Source of the DNA: Larkinella humicola
GTDB taxonomy: Bacteria > Bacteroidota > Bacteroidia > Cytophagales > Spirosomataceae
DNA: 64,000 bases
Direction of reading: 5' to 3'
Assembly: GCF_008727875.1 (NCBI RefSeq)
Contig: NZ_VTWS01000002.1
Span: forward strand, 558,001 to 622,000
In this document: piece after piece, positions 45,004 to 52,583 of the stretch
Numbering within the stretch: position 1 is the stretch's first letter
How the letters are laid out: every line of letters begins with the position of its first letter
Notes under the pieces: model-generated
The model's database searches: none
What the model saw: only the letters and a program-made list of their open reading frames with translations
Told to the model about the DNA's origin: nothing
Translations under genes and position numbers: made by a program

Positions 45004-45863
45004 TAAACGCTTCTCCTGGTCAGAAAATCTTTTAGTGCCCCGGCGATGGGCTCACTCAGTTTTATGCGAATCAGATGAACGTGCGGCAGCAACAATTCTT
45101 CCTGTAATTTTTTGAAATAGGCCGAAACCGCCTGTTGAAATGTCTCTTTAATCGTTTCGGCCTGCACTTCAATTTCCCGCTCGGTTTCCAGGTCCTTAAA
45201 CCGGTAAAAACCGCTCAGGTTAAAATCCGTTTCCTGATCGCCAAGCAGTTGAAAAATGACAATCTCCCGGCGCGGACTGGCCACGGTTTTTATCAGTTGT
45301 AACCACTCATCGTCCACTTGCAAAAAGTCCGAAACCATCACCAGCAACTCCTTCTGTTTCTGCTGAAATTCCGGAAACCGGGCCTGTTTGGGTAGCCAGG
45401 TTCCGGAAGCGGTGGCATTTTGCAGGGCAAACAAAATCCGCTGAAAAGCCTGCTTTCCGGTCGGAACCAACGTCTGCAAAGCCCCGTTTTGCAACGCATA
45501 CAAACTCATCTGGTCGCTTTGCCGGTAGCCCAGGTAGGCCAGCGATGCCAGCAATAGTTTCGCGTACTCCAATCGGCTGACGCCCTGCTCGGTGTAGTTC
45601 ATCGAACCGGATAAGTCCAGCAAAAAACGGATTTGCAGGTTGCTTTCCGTGGCCGATTCCCGCACGAGGTGCTTGTCGGTTCGGGCGTATAATTTCCAGT
45701 CGATGCGCCGGGGGTCGTCGCCGGGTTCGTAATGGCGGTATTGCTCAAACTCCGTCCCCGACCCCGAGCGTTTGCTGGCGTGAATCCCCAACAGCAGCTC
45801 ATCGCTGACGAGTTTGCCGGCGAGTTGCAGGTTGTTGAGTTTGATGAGATCTGTGGCTAACAT
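45003..45863 (-). CDS. DUF58-domain protein
   Basis: The 286-residue cytoplasmic protein has the DUF58 signature YRHYEPGDDPRRIDWKLYAR (42-61) followed by a VWA-type MIDAS motif DLSGSM (83-88). DUF58 proteins are partners of MoxR ATPases. It lies between moxR and the BatA-like gene, the normal order. A hairpin element, not a direct overlap, separates it from moxR. Confidence 0.92.
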   Translation of the reverse strand: MLATDLIKLNNLQLAGKLVSDELLLGIHASKRSGSGTEFEQYRHYEPGDDPRRIDWKLYARTDKHLVRESATESNLQIRFLLDLSGSMNYTEQGVSRLEYAKLLLASLAYLGYRQSDQMSLYALQNGALQTLVPTGKQAFQRILFALQNATASGTWLPKQARFPEFQQKQKELLVMVSDFLQVDDEWLQLIKTVASPRREIVIFQLLGDQETDFNLSGFYRFKDLETEREIEVQAETIKETFQQAVSAYFKKLQEELLLPHVHLIRIKLSEPIAGALKDFLTRRSV

Positions 45864-45874
45864 GATTTGTAGCT

Positions 45875-45967
45875 GTTTCGCGGAGTTGAGCGGAGTAAAA
45901 GGGAGTTAAGCGGAGATTTTAATTAACTCTGCTTAACTCCCTTTTACTCCGCTCAACTCCGCGAAAC
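45875..45967. repeat. long intergenic hairpin with GGAGTTAAGC decamer arms
   Basis: Arms 45875-45915 and 45927-45967 (41 nt) differ at one position. The arm reads in 10-nt steps: GGAGTTGAGC, GGAGTAAAAG, GGAGTTAAGC. It lies between moxR and the DUF58 gene. The element at 47600 uses the same unit. Confidence 0.93.
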
Positions 45968-45973
45968 AACTCT

Positions 45974-46948
45974 TCATTTTAATAACTCTTTTATCACCTG
46001 ATCAGTCGTAATATTCTCTGCCTCAGCCCGGAAGTTGAGGGCGATGCGGTGGCGCAGGATCGGGTAGGCCAGCGTCTGAATGTCCTCCGGAACCACCGAA
46101 AACCGTTCGTTCAGAACCGCCCGGGCTTTGGAACAGAGCACCAGGGCCTGCCCTGCGCGCGGCCCCGCCCCCCAGTCGCACCACTGTTTGACAAACGCCG
46201 ACGGGCTGCTTTCGGGGCGCGTCGACCGGACGAGTGTGTTGATGAAACCGATCAGTTCATCACTGATGTGGACCTGTCTCGTCAGGCGTTGCAAGTCGAT
46301 AATTTCCTGATCGGTCAGTACGGTTTGCAGTTCCGGGCGGGCGGTGCCGGTGGTGTTTTTCAACACGCTCAGTTCCTCCTGTTCAGACGGGTAGCTCAGC
46401 TTGATATACAGTAAAAACCGGTCTAGCTGGGCTTCCGGTAGTGGATAGGTTCCGGCTTGTTCGATCGGGTTTTGGGTGGCAATGATCAGAAACGGTCGGG
46501 GCAGTTCGTAGTCGGTTCCGCCGTAGGTCACCTTGCCTTCCTGCATGGCTTCCAGCAAAGCCGCCTGCGTCTTGGGCGGTGTCCGGTTGATTTCGTCGGC
46601 CAGCACCACATGGGCGAAGATCGGCCCCCGGTTAAACTTGAAGAATTTCTTGCCGGTATTATGATCCTCTTCCAGAATTTCCGTCCCGATAATGTCGCCC
46701 GGCATGAGATCCGGCGTAAACTGAATCCGTTTGAAATTCATCTCCAGAGCCTCCGCCATCGTTTTCACCATCAGCGTTTTGGCCAGTCCCGGCACGCCTT
46801 CCAGCAAACAATGGCCGCCCGCCAGCAGAGCAATCAGGATTTCGTCAATGGCTTCCTGCTGTCCGACAATCACCTTGCCAATTTCGTTCTTCAGGCGCGG
46901 AAGCTTGGCGACTACGGTTTTGTAATGGGTCAGTTCCTTGGTTTCCAA
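45974..46948 (-). CDS. MoxR-family AAA+ ATPase
   Basis: The 324-residue protein shows Walker A GVPGLAKT (51-58), Walker B VVLADEINR (114-122), sensor 1 IATQNP (156-161) and LDRF (175-178). MoxR ATPases act as chaperones that activate a metal-dependent or VWA-domain partner, here likely the DUF58 and BatA proteins. The start is TTG, placed 3 bp after the DUF4159 stop codon with an in-frame stop just before it; no ATG is available upstream of Walker A. Confidence 0.95.
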   Translation of the reverse strand: METKELTHYKTVVAKLPRLKNEIGKVIVGQQEAIDEILIALLAGGHCLLEGVPGLAKTLMVKTMAEALEMNFKRIQFTPDLMPGDIIGTEILEEDHNTGKKFFKFNRGPIFAHVVLADEINRTPPKTQAALLEAMQEGKVTYGGTDYELPRPFLIIATQNPIEQAGTYPLPEAQLDRFLLYIKLSYPSEQEELSVLKNTTGTARPELQTVLTDQEIIDLQRLTRQVHISDELIGFINTLVRSTRPESSPSAFVKQWCDWGAGPRAGQALVLCSKARAVLNERFSVVPEDIQTLAYPILRHRIALNFRAEAENITTDQVIKELLK

Positions 46949-46951
46949 TGC

Positions 46952-47569
46952 TTATGCGGTTAATGCGTACGTGATAATGTTGACGCCAAATTTGGTATTA
47001 TCCTCGGCCAGAAATCGTTTGTTGCGGAAGTCGTAATCCCACTCGCAACCATAATCCTTGTTACTATACAAAACACCAATGCGCCCGTTGACCAGCACGG
47101 CTTTCAGGTAATCGTGCACCAGGTCGTCGCCCCAGCCGTTCAGCTCGAACGTCGTGGTGGGCGGCCCTTCCTCAAACTTGAAAAAGCAGGTGTAAATCGG
47201 GTGGGAATTCGGAATTTTCTGCAAGGCTTTCGGTCCAAAGGTGCGGGCCATTTCCTGCTCGAACGACTTGGCAAAAAGCCCGTCGATGTCGTGGTTGCAG
47301 TCGTCCACAAACACAAAACCGCCGTTCTGGACGTACCGCTTGAAGTGATCCCGTTCCTGGGTCGAAAACTCCACCAGTTTATGACCGCTGAGGTAGCAGA
47401 ACGGGCTTTTAAAGATCTCGTTACTGGTCAACTGAACCACTTTTTCCTTCTCATCCACCGGAATCGTGGTATACTCGACCAGCGAATGCAGCAGGTTGGA
47501 AGGCATTCGCTGGTCCGTATCCCAATCGCCGGAGGCATACTGGATGCGGGTGAAAATGAATGGTTTCAA
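46952..47569 (-). CDS. DUF4159-domain protein
   Basis: The 205-residue protein shows the DUF4159 pattern: FIFTRIQYASGDWDTD at the start, FVFVDDCNHDIDGLFAKSFEQEM, then LNGWGDDLVHDYLKAVLVNGRIGVLYSNKDYGCEWDYD near the end. It adopts a class I glutamine-amidotransferase-like alpha/beta fold in known members, usually beside MoxR/DUF58 genes, with unknown activity. The start is TTG at 47569; no ATG lies in frame upstream. It is the first gene of the Bat-like operon. Confidence 0.85.
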   Translation of the reverse strand: MKPFIFTRIQYASGDWDTDQRMPSNLLHSLVEYTTIPVDEKEKVVQLTSNEIFKSPFCYLSGHKLVEFSTQERDHFKRYVQNGGFVFVDDCNHDIDGLFAKSFEQEMARTFGPKALQKIPNSHPIYTCFFKFEEGPPTTTFELNGWGDDLVHDYLKAVLVNGRIGVLYSNKDYGCEWDYDFRNKRFLAEDNTKFGVNIITYALTA

Positions 47570-47599
47570 GTTGAGTTGATGAATAGAGTTAATTAAAAG

Positions 47600-47692
47600 T
47601 TATTTCGCAGAGTTAAGCGGAGGAAATCAGAGTTTATCAGAGAAAAAAACTCTGCGTAACTCTTCTTTTCTCTGGTAAACTCTGCGAAATAA
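47600..47692. repeat. long intergenic hairpin with CAGAGTTAAG decamer arms
   Basis: The 43-nt arms 47600-47642 and 47650-47692 form an imperfect pair. They read in 10-nt steps: CAGAGTTAAG, CGGAGGAAAT, CAGAGTTTAT, CAGAG. The loop is 7 nt. It is related to the element at 45875 and lies upstream of the DUF4159 gene. Confidence 0.88.
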
Positions 47693-47699
47693 TTTCTTT

Positions 47700-49034
47700 T
47701 CACACTGCGTCCGACAGCGAACTAAACGTAAACTCCCGGATTTTCATCGGGGGAATCAGGTAGTTGGAATTCGACTCCGTGCTGACCACCCGCTCCGGTT
47801 TGCCCAGAGCTTCAAGGTTGTTCAGCATGATGATCGGACTTTCGTTGAACCGGAAATTCTTGACCGGGTGTTTGATCTTGCCGTTTTCGATGTAAAACGT
47901 CCCATCGCGGGTCAGGCCCGTCAGCAGCAGCGTTTGCGGATCGACGGAACGGATGTACCAGAGCTTGGTCACCAGAATACCGCGCTGAGTACTCTTGATC
48001 ATGTCTTCCAGCGAAGCCGTGCCACCCGCCATAATCACATTCGTGGGCGACGGAACCGCTTTTACACCCTTCTTTTGCGCCCAGAACCGGGAATAGGCGA
48101 CGTTTTTCACCACGCCTTTTTCAATCCAGTTGACCTTTTCCTGCGCCCGGCCATCGCCCGACCAGGGCGAAGCTGGCAATTCAAGGTTCGTTGGATCGGA
48201 ATAGATCGTAACGCGCTCATCCACAATCTTCTCGCCCAGTTTGGTCTTGCCACCGGGTTTGCTCAGGAACGACCGGCCTTCGTCGGCGCTGCGGGCGTCC
48301 ATGTTGAAAAAGATGTTTTCGAGCAACACGGCGGCCGCTGTCGGTTCCAGAATGACCGTATATTTCCCCGGTTCCAGGGCCCGCGCGCCCACCGAACCCA
48401 GACACTTCTGAACGGCAATTTTGGTCGCCGAAACCGTATCCAGTTTGGAAAAATCACTGTAACCCCGCGTCACGTAGCCCGAGCCGGTTCCGTCGTCGGT
48501 CCGAACCGTCAGCGAAAAATTCACGTTCGTGCTGGGGTAATACGCAAACAGTCCTTTGGAATTCATCATGGCCGAATAGCCCCGGAAATCCTCCAGAAAA
48601 CCGGCCGCAGCCAGTTTTTGCTGACCCGATTCCTGCAAACTTTTCGCAACAGCTTCGGCCCGGATGGCTGGGGTAACTTTGGCGGTCGATTCAAAATAGC
48701 CCGTCGATTTCAGGTATTGCTGCGGTTCCAGAACACCCATGTATTCCGGGTTTTCGGGAGCCAGTTGGGCCAGTTCCTCCGCCCGCCGAACCACTTTTTC
48801 CAGCGAAGCATCGTCAAACTCGTCAATGGCGGCAACCCCGTTTTTCTTGCCAAACGACGATTGCACCTGGATGGTCTGCGTAATCATGGTGCCACTGGTC
48901 GAGACTTCGTTCCGGGCGTAGCGGATGTTTCCCCGCCCCCCACCCACCACGTTCACCTCGCACGCATCTGCTTTGGAATAACTTAATACCTTCTGAAGCA
49001 ATGCCTTAGCCTCAGATTCGGTTAATAAAGCCAT
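47700..49034 (-). CDS. TldE/PmbA-type protease subunit, copy 1
   Basis: The 444-residue protein has the PmbA/TldE layout: N-terminal IRYARNEVSTSGTMITQTIQ, central region with ALEPGKYTVILEPTAAAVLL, and the C-terminal YSRFWAQKKGVK, MIKSTQRGILVTKLWYIRSVDPQTLLLTGLTRDGTF and FNESPIIMLNNLEALG. It lacks the HExxxH metal site, as expected for the TldE partner. TldD/TldE degrades unfolded or modified peptides, such as microcin precursors. No signal peptide is seen, unlike the TldD partner. It lies after its tldD gene. Confidence 0.9.
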   Translation of the reverse strand: MALLTESEAKALLQKVLSYSKADACEVNVVGGGRGNIRYARNEVSTSGTMITQTIQVQSSFGKKNGVAAIDEFDDASLEKVVRRAEELAQLAPENPEYMGVLEPQQYLKSTGYFESTAKVTPAIRAEAVAKSLQESGQQKLAAAGFLEDFRGYSAMMNSKGLFAYYPSTNVNFSLTVRTDDGTGSGYVTRGYSDFSKLDTVSATKIAVQKCLGSVGARALEPGKYTVILEPTAAAVLLENIFFNMDARSADEGRSFLSKPGGKTKLGEKIVDERVTIYSDPTNLELPASPWSGDGRAQEKVNWIEKGVVKNVAYSRFWAQKKGVKAVPSPTNVIMAGGTASLEDMIKSTQRGILVTKLWYIRSVDPQTLLLTGLTRDGTFYIENGKIKHPVKNFRFNESPIIMLNNLEALGKPERVVSTESNSNYLIPPMKIREFTFSSLSDAV

Positions 49035-49045
49035 ATTTTTGAATT

Positions 49046-49150
49046 GTTTACGGTTCTCAGTTTACGGTTTTCGGTGGCTGACGCATTCTTGGCCAACGCA
49101 TTTAAATCGTGCGTCAGCCAACCGTAAACCAAAAACCGTAAACTGTAAAC
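49046..49150. repeat. intergenic hairpin with GTTTACG heptamer arms and GGCTGACGC core
   Basis: Left arm 49046-49084 and right arm 49111-49150 share GTTTACG heptamers and end in GGCTGACGC at the loop. The loop includes CAACGCATTTAA, close to the loop at 16025. It sits between tldD and tldE of pair 1. Confidence 0.9.
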
Positions 49151-50790
49151 TAGATTTTTCTCGCTGTATTGATCACATTGACGCCGTTGAAACGGGTGGT
49201 AGAGCTGCCGTGGGAGACGGCGCTGACCTGCATCGGCTGGCCTTTGCCATCGAAGAACGAGCCGCCCAGCCGGTAGTCTTTCTCGTCGCAAATCTGAACA
49301 CAGGAGTTCCAGAATTCCTGCGTATTCGACTGATAGGCCACATCTTTCAGCATGCCCGCAATCTGTCCGTCCTTGATTTCGTAGAACAACTGCCCGCCAA
49401 ACTGGAAGTTATACCGCTGCTGGTCGATGGAGAATGAGCCGTCGCCGATGATGTAAATGCCTTTTTTGACATCCTTGATCATCTGTTCCACCGACAGGGG
49501 CGTTTTGCCAGCCGCCAGCGATACGTTCGCCATCCGCTGAAACTGCACCGAACTCCAGTTGTCAGCGTAGCAGCAACCCTGCGATTCGTTTTCGCCGATG
49601 ATGTGAACCTGATCCCGAATGGCCTGATAATTGACCAGCGTACCATCTTTCACCAGATCCCACTTTTTGCAGGCAACTCCCTCGTCATCCCAGCCCACGG
49701 CACCCAGCGAACCGACCTGCGTTTTGTCGGCAAAAAGGTTCACCTGCTTGCTGCCGTAGTTGAAGTTTTTGGATTTCCACTTGTCGAGCGTCGCAAAGGA
49801 CGTTCCGGCAAAATTGGCTTCGTAGCCTAATACGCGATCCAGTTCCAACGGATGACCCACCGACTCGTGGATGGTCAGCCAGAGGTGCGAAGGATCGAGT
49901 ACGAGGTCGTATTTCCCGGCTTCGACCGACTTGGCCGTCAGCTTCTGCTTCGCGTGTTTGGCCGCCGACGTCACGTCTTCCAGCATGTCGTACCCTTTGT
50001 TGTAGCGGGTCGTAATACCGGTTATTTTATCACTCGGATTGGCTTGCAGGTAATCATACCCCATGCCCATCGGCGCACTCAGTTCGCTGCGGGTCTCAAA
50101 CTTGCCACTCTTCGGATCAATCGCCGTCACGGTAAACGTAGGCCACAGGCGGTGGATATCCTGATCGATGTAGGAACCGTCCGACGACGCAAAATACTTC
50201 TGCTCGTTGACCATGAACAACACCGAGTTGACGTAATTGGCACCATTTTTCAGAGCCGCGTCGTTGACCGTCAACAGTAAATCCACCTTTTCCTTGATGG
50301 GAACTTCGAACGCATTTTTCTTGATGGGTGCTTTCCAGCTTACTTCCCCAAAGCCTTTTTGCGGAGCCAGTTGGACGGGCTGTTTCATCAACCGGGCGTT
50401 GGCTTTGGCAATGGCCACGGCTTCTTCGGCGGCTTTGGCGGTTTGGGCTTCGCTTTTGGCTTCCACCACCGACGCAAATCCCCAGCAGCCGTCGACAATC
50501 ACGCGTACGCCCACCCCGTAGGATTCGGTGTTGACAATGTTCTGCACCTTGTCTTCGCGCGTAATGACAAACTGCCGTAAATACCGGCCAATCCGAACAT
50601 CGGTGTAGCTGGCCCCTTTGGCTTTGGCCGCATTCAGCGCAGCATCGGCCAGTCGTTTTTTAACGGCCACATCCACGCCGGGTTCCAGCAGCGCTTCCGG
50701 CGCAACCGAGCGACCGAAAACCGTGCTATCAGGCAAGAGGAAAGCCCCGGCACTCAGGCCGGTCAATTGAAGAAAATCTCGACGGTTCAA
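49150..50790 (-). CDS. TldD-type metalloprotease, copy 1, exported by Tat
   Basis: The 546-residue protein has a twin-arginine signal: NRRDFLQLTGLSAGAFLLP. The catalytic zinc motif is HESVGH (308-313), in the TldD block HLWLTIHESVGHPLELDRV. Other TldD features are ESYGVGVRVIVDGCWGFAS near residue 90 and the final SSTTRFNGVNVINTARKI. The start codon is TTG at 50790, no better start being in frame; the paralogue at 54227 has ATG at the same place. With the TldE partner it should form a heterodimeric protease. Confidence 0.92.
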   Translation of the reverse strand: MNRRDFLQLTGLSAGAFLLPDSTVFGRSVAPEALLEPGVDVAVKKRLADAALNAAKAKGASYTDVRIGRYLRQFVITREDKVQNIVNTESYGVGVRVIVDGCWGFASVVEAKSEAQTAKAAEEAVAIAKANARLMKQPVQLAPQKGFGEVSWKAPIKKNAFEVPIKEKVDLLLTVNDAALKNGANYVNSVLFMVNEQKYFASSDGSYIDQDIHRLWPTFTVTAIDPKSGKFETRSELSAPMGMGYDYLQANPSDKITGITTRYNKGYDMLEDVTSAAKHAKQKLTAKSVEAGKYDLVLDPSHLWLTIHESVGHPLELDRVLGYEANFAGTSFATLDKWKSKNFNYGSKQVNLFADKTQVGSLGAVGWDDEGVACKKWDLVKDGTLVNYQAIRDQVHIIGENESQGCCYADNWSSVQFQRMANVSLAAGKTPLSVEQMIKDVKKGIYIIGDGSFSIDQQRYNFQFGGQLFYEIKDGQIAGMLKDVAYQSNTQEFWNSCVQICDEKDYRLGGSFFDGKGQPMQVSAVSHGSSTTRFNGVNVINTARKI

Positions 50791-51108
50791 TGTTTGTTGG
50801 TGATAAAGTGATACGGTCTAATTTTAACGAAATCTGGTCTCGTTTCCGTGGCTTTTGGCCCGAAAAAGTAATAAATACCAGTCTTTCTGCTTATAATCCC
50901 AGGAATTATGGATTGATGGGACGTATTAAAAATGCGAAAGATGTGTCGATAAAACCATCCCCCAGTTTGAAGGATATTTGGCTGGTTAGCCCCGTTGCCC
51001 GTTGCGATCAGCCCCCCAGCCCCCTAAAGCGGGAGTTTGGAGCGCGAGAAAACTCCCCCTTCAGGGGGCTGGGGGGCTGATCGCAACGGGGGAACGGGAC
51101 GCTCCTGA
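50791..51108. other. 318-bp intergenic region holding a C/G-rich palindrome
   Basis: Between the two tldDE pairs, this region carries the inverted repeat at 50998-51090 and otherwise moderately AT-rich DNA. It may hold the promoter of pair 1, but no strong consensus was seen. The open frame on the plus strand here has no recognisable product. Confidence 0.5.
50998..51090. repeat. C/G-rich palindromic repeat with CCCCTGAAGGGG-type core
   Basis: Arms 50998-51038 and 51050-51090 (41 nt, two mismatches) run CGTTGCGATCAGCCCCCC, then AGCCCCCT and a GGGAG end. The right arm carries the CCCCCTTCAGGGGG palindrome also seen at 31924. Confidence 0.9.
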
Positions 51109-52470
51109 TTACACCGCGTCCGACAGCGAACTGAACGTAAAATCCCGGATTTTCATCGGCGGAATCAAGACGCCACCGGAGCGAACGGGTTTGCCCAGGG
51201 CCTCGACGTTGTTCAGCATAATGACCGGACTTTCGTTGAACCGGAAGTTTTTAACGGGGTATTTGATCTGCCCGTTTTCGATTAGAAATGTCCCGTCGCG
51301 GGTCAAACCGGTGTAGAGCAGCGTTTGCGGATCGACGGCGCGGATGTACCAGAACCGGGTTACCAGTATGCCTTTCTGGGTGCTTTTGATCAAATCGAGC
51401 AGCGACTGATTGCCGCCCTGCATGATGAAACCCCGGGCGGGCGGAGTGCCTTTCACCCCGCTTTTCTGGGCCCAGAACTGCGAATAGCTCATATTTTTGA
51501 TGATTCCGTTTTCGACCCAGAGTGTTTTCTCCTGCGGACGACCGTCGACGCCACCGCCCCCAAAGCGGCCACCTCCTCCGCCCCCGCCCCCACCGGCGAA
51601 TGGTGAACCGGGAATTTCAGCATTGGCCGGATCGGAATAAATCGTAATCCGCTCGTCGAAGAATTTCTCACCCAATCGGGTGCCGCCCCCTTTCCGGCTC
51701 AGAAAACTCCGGCCTTCTTCGGCATTCCGGGCATCCAGGCTGTTCATCATCAGGCCGATGAGATCACCGGCTGCGGTAGGTTCCAGAATAACCGTATATT
51801 TTCCCGGTTCCAGGGCTTTGGCATTCGTGGACGCCAGGGCCTTGTTCATGGCCACTTCCGTGGCCTCTTTGGTGCTTAGTTTGGATACGTCGTTATAATC
51901 GCGGGATGCGTAGCCGGAACCGGTGCCGTCGGCGGTTCGGGTGGTCACCGAAAACTCGACGGACGTAACCGGGTTGTACCCAAACAATCCTTTGCTGTTG
52001 GCAATGGCCGTAAAACCGGCACTGTCTTCCATGTATCCGGCGGCAGTCAGGTTCTTTTTGCTGCACGGATCAATGCTGTCGAAAGCCGCCTGAGCGCGGA
52101 ATTCCGGATTGATTTTAGCCGTACTTTCCGCATAAGCACCGGTTTCGATGTATTTCTGCGGTCCGAGCATCGGCACGTATTCCGGATTTTCGGGTGCCAG
52201 CCGGGCGGTTTCTTCGGCTCTCCGGACGGTTTTTTCCAGAGACGCGTCGTCAAATTCGTTGATGGTGGCCGAGCCGACTTTTTTCCCAAAAACCGCCGTT
52301 ACCGCCAGCGACATGTTATCGGTTTCGCCACTCGTCGACACGTTATTCCGGGCGTAGCGAATGTTGCCGGTTCGGTTGCCATTCAGCGTAACGCTCATTT
52401 CATCGGCTTTGGAATACCCCAAAACCTTATCCACTATTTTTTTTGCTTCGTCTTTCGTTAGGATAGCCAT
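51109..52470 (-). CDS. TldE/PmbA-type protease subunit, copy 2
   Basis: The 453-residue paralogue of the gene at 47700 has the same motifs: NIRYARNNVSTSGETDNMSL, GKYTVILEPTAAGDLIGL, YSQFWAQKSGVKGTP, LIKSTQKGILVTRFWYIRAVDPQTLLYTG and FNESPVIMLNNVEALG. A Gly-rich insertion (GGGGGGGGGRFGGGG) after residue 290 is absent from copy 1 and is probably a flexible loop. It is predicted cytoplasmic, without signal. Confidence 0.9.
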   Translation of the reverse strand: MAILTKDEAKKIVDKVLGYSKADEMSVTLNGNRTGNIRYARNNVSTSGETDNMSLAVTAVFGKKVGSATINEFDDASLEKTVRRAEETARLAPENPEYVPMLGPQKYIETGAYAESTAKINPEFRAQAAFDSIDPCSKKNLTAAGYMEDSAGFTAIANSKGLFGYNPVTSVEFSVTTRTADGTGSGYASRDYNDVSKLSTKEATEVAMNKALASTNAKALEPGKYTVILEPTAAGDLIGLMMNSLDARNAEEGRSFLSRKGGGTRLGEKFFDERITIYSDPANAEIPGSPFAGGGGGGGGGRFGGGGVDGRPQEKTLWVENGIIKNMSYSQFWAQKSGVKGTPPARGFIMQGGNQSLLDLIKSTQKGILVTRFWYIRAVDPQTLLYTGLTRDGTFLIENGQIKYPVKNFRFNESPVIMLNNVEALGKPVRSGGVLIPPMKIRDFTFSSLSDAV

Positions 52471-52490
52471 GACTCAGTTTGTTGGTTTTG

Positions 52491-52578
52491 GGTTTACGGT
52501 ATTCGGTTTACGGTTTACAGTGGCTGACGCGCGCTTCCAACACTTGCGTCAGCCACCGTAAACCGAATACCGTAAACC
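52491..52578. repeat. intergenic hairpin with GTTTACG heptamer arms; arms differ by one unit
   Basis: Left arm 52491-52530 (40 nt) and right arm 52546-52578 (33 nt) are identical in sense except that the left arm has one extra 7-nt unit, GTTTACA. Both end in GGCTGACGC at the loop. It sits between tldD and tldE of pair 2, like the element at 49046. Confidence 0.93.
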
Positions 52579-52583
52579 GACTC

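Noticed and set aside
15979-52578. Heptamer hairpins considered as CRISPR arrays
   Set aside because: They are single palindromes with short degenerate units and no constant repeat-spacer alternation, and no cas genes are present.
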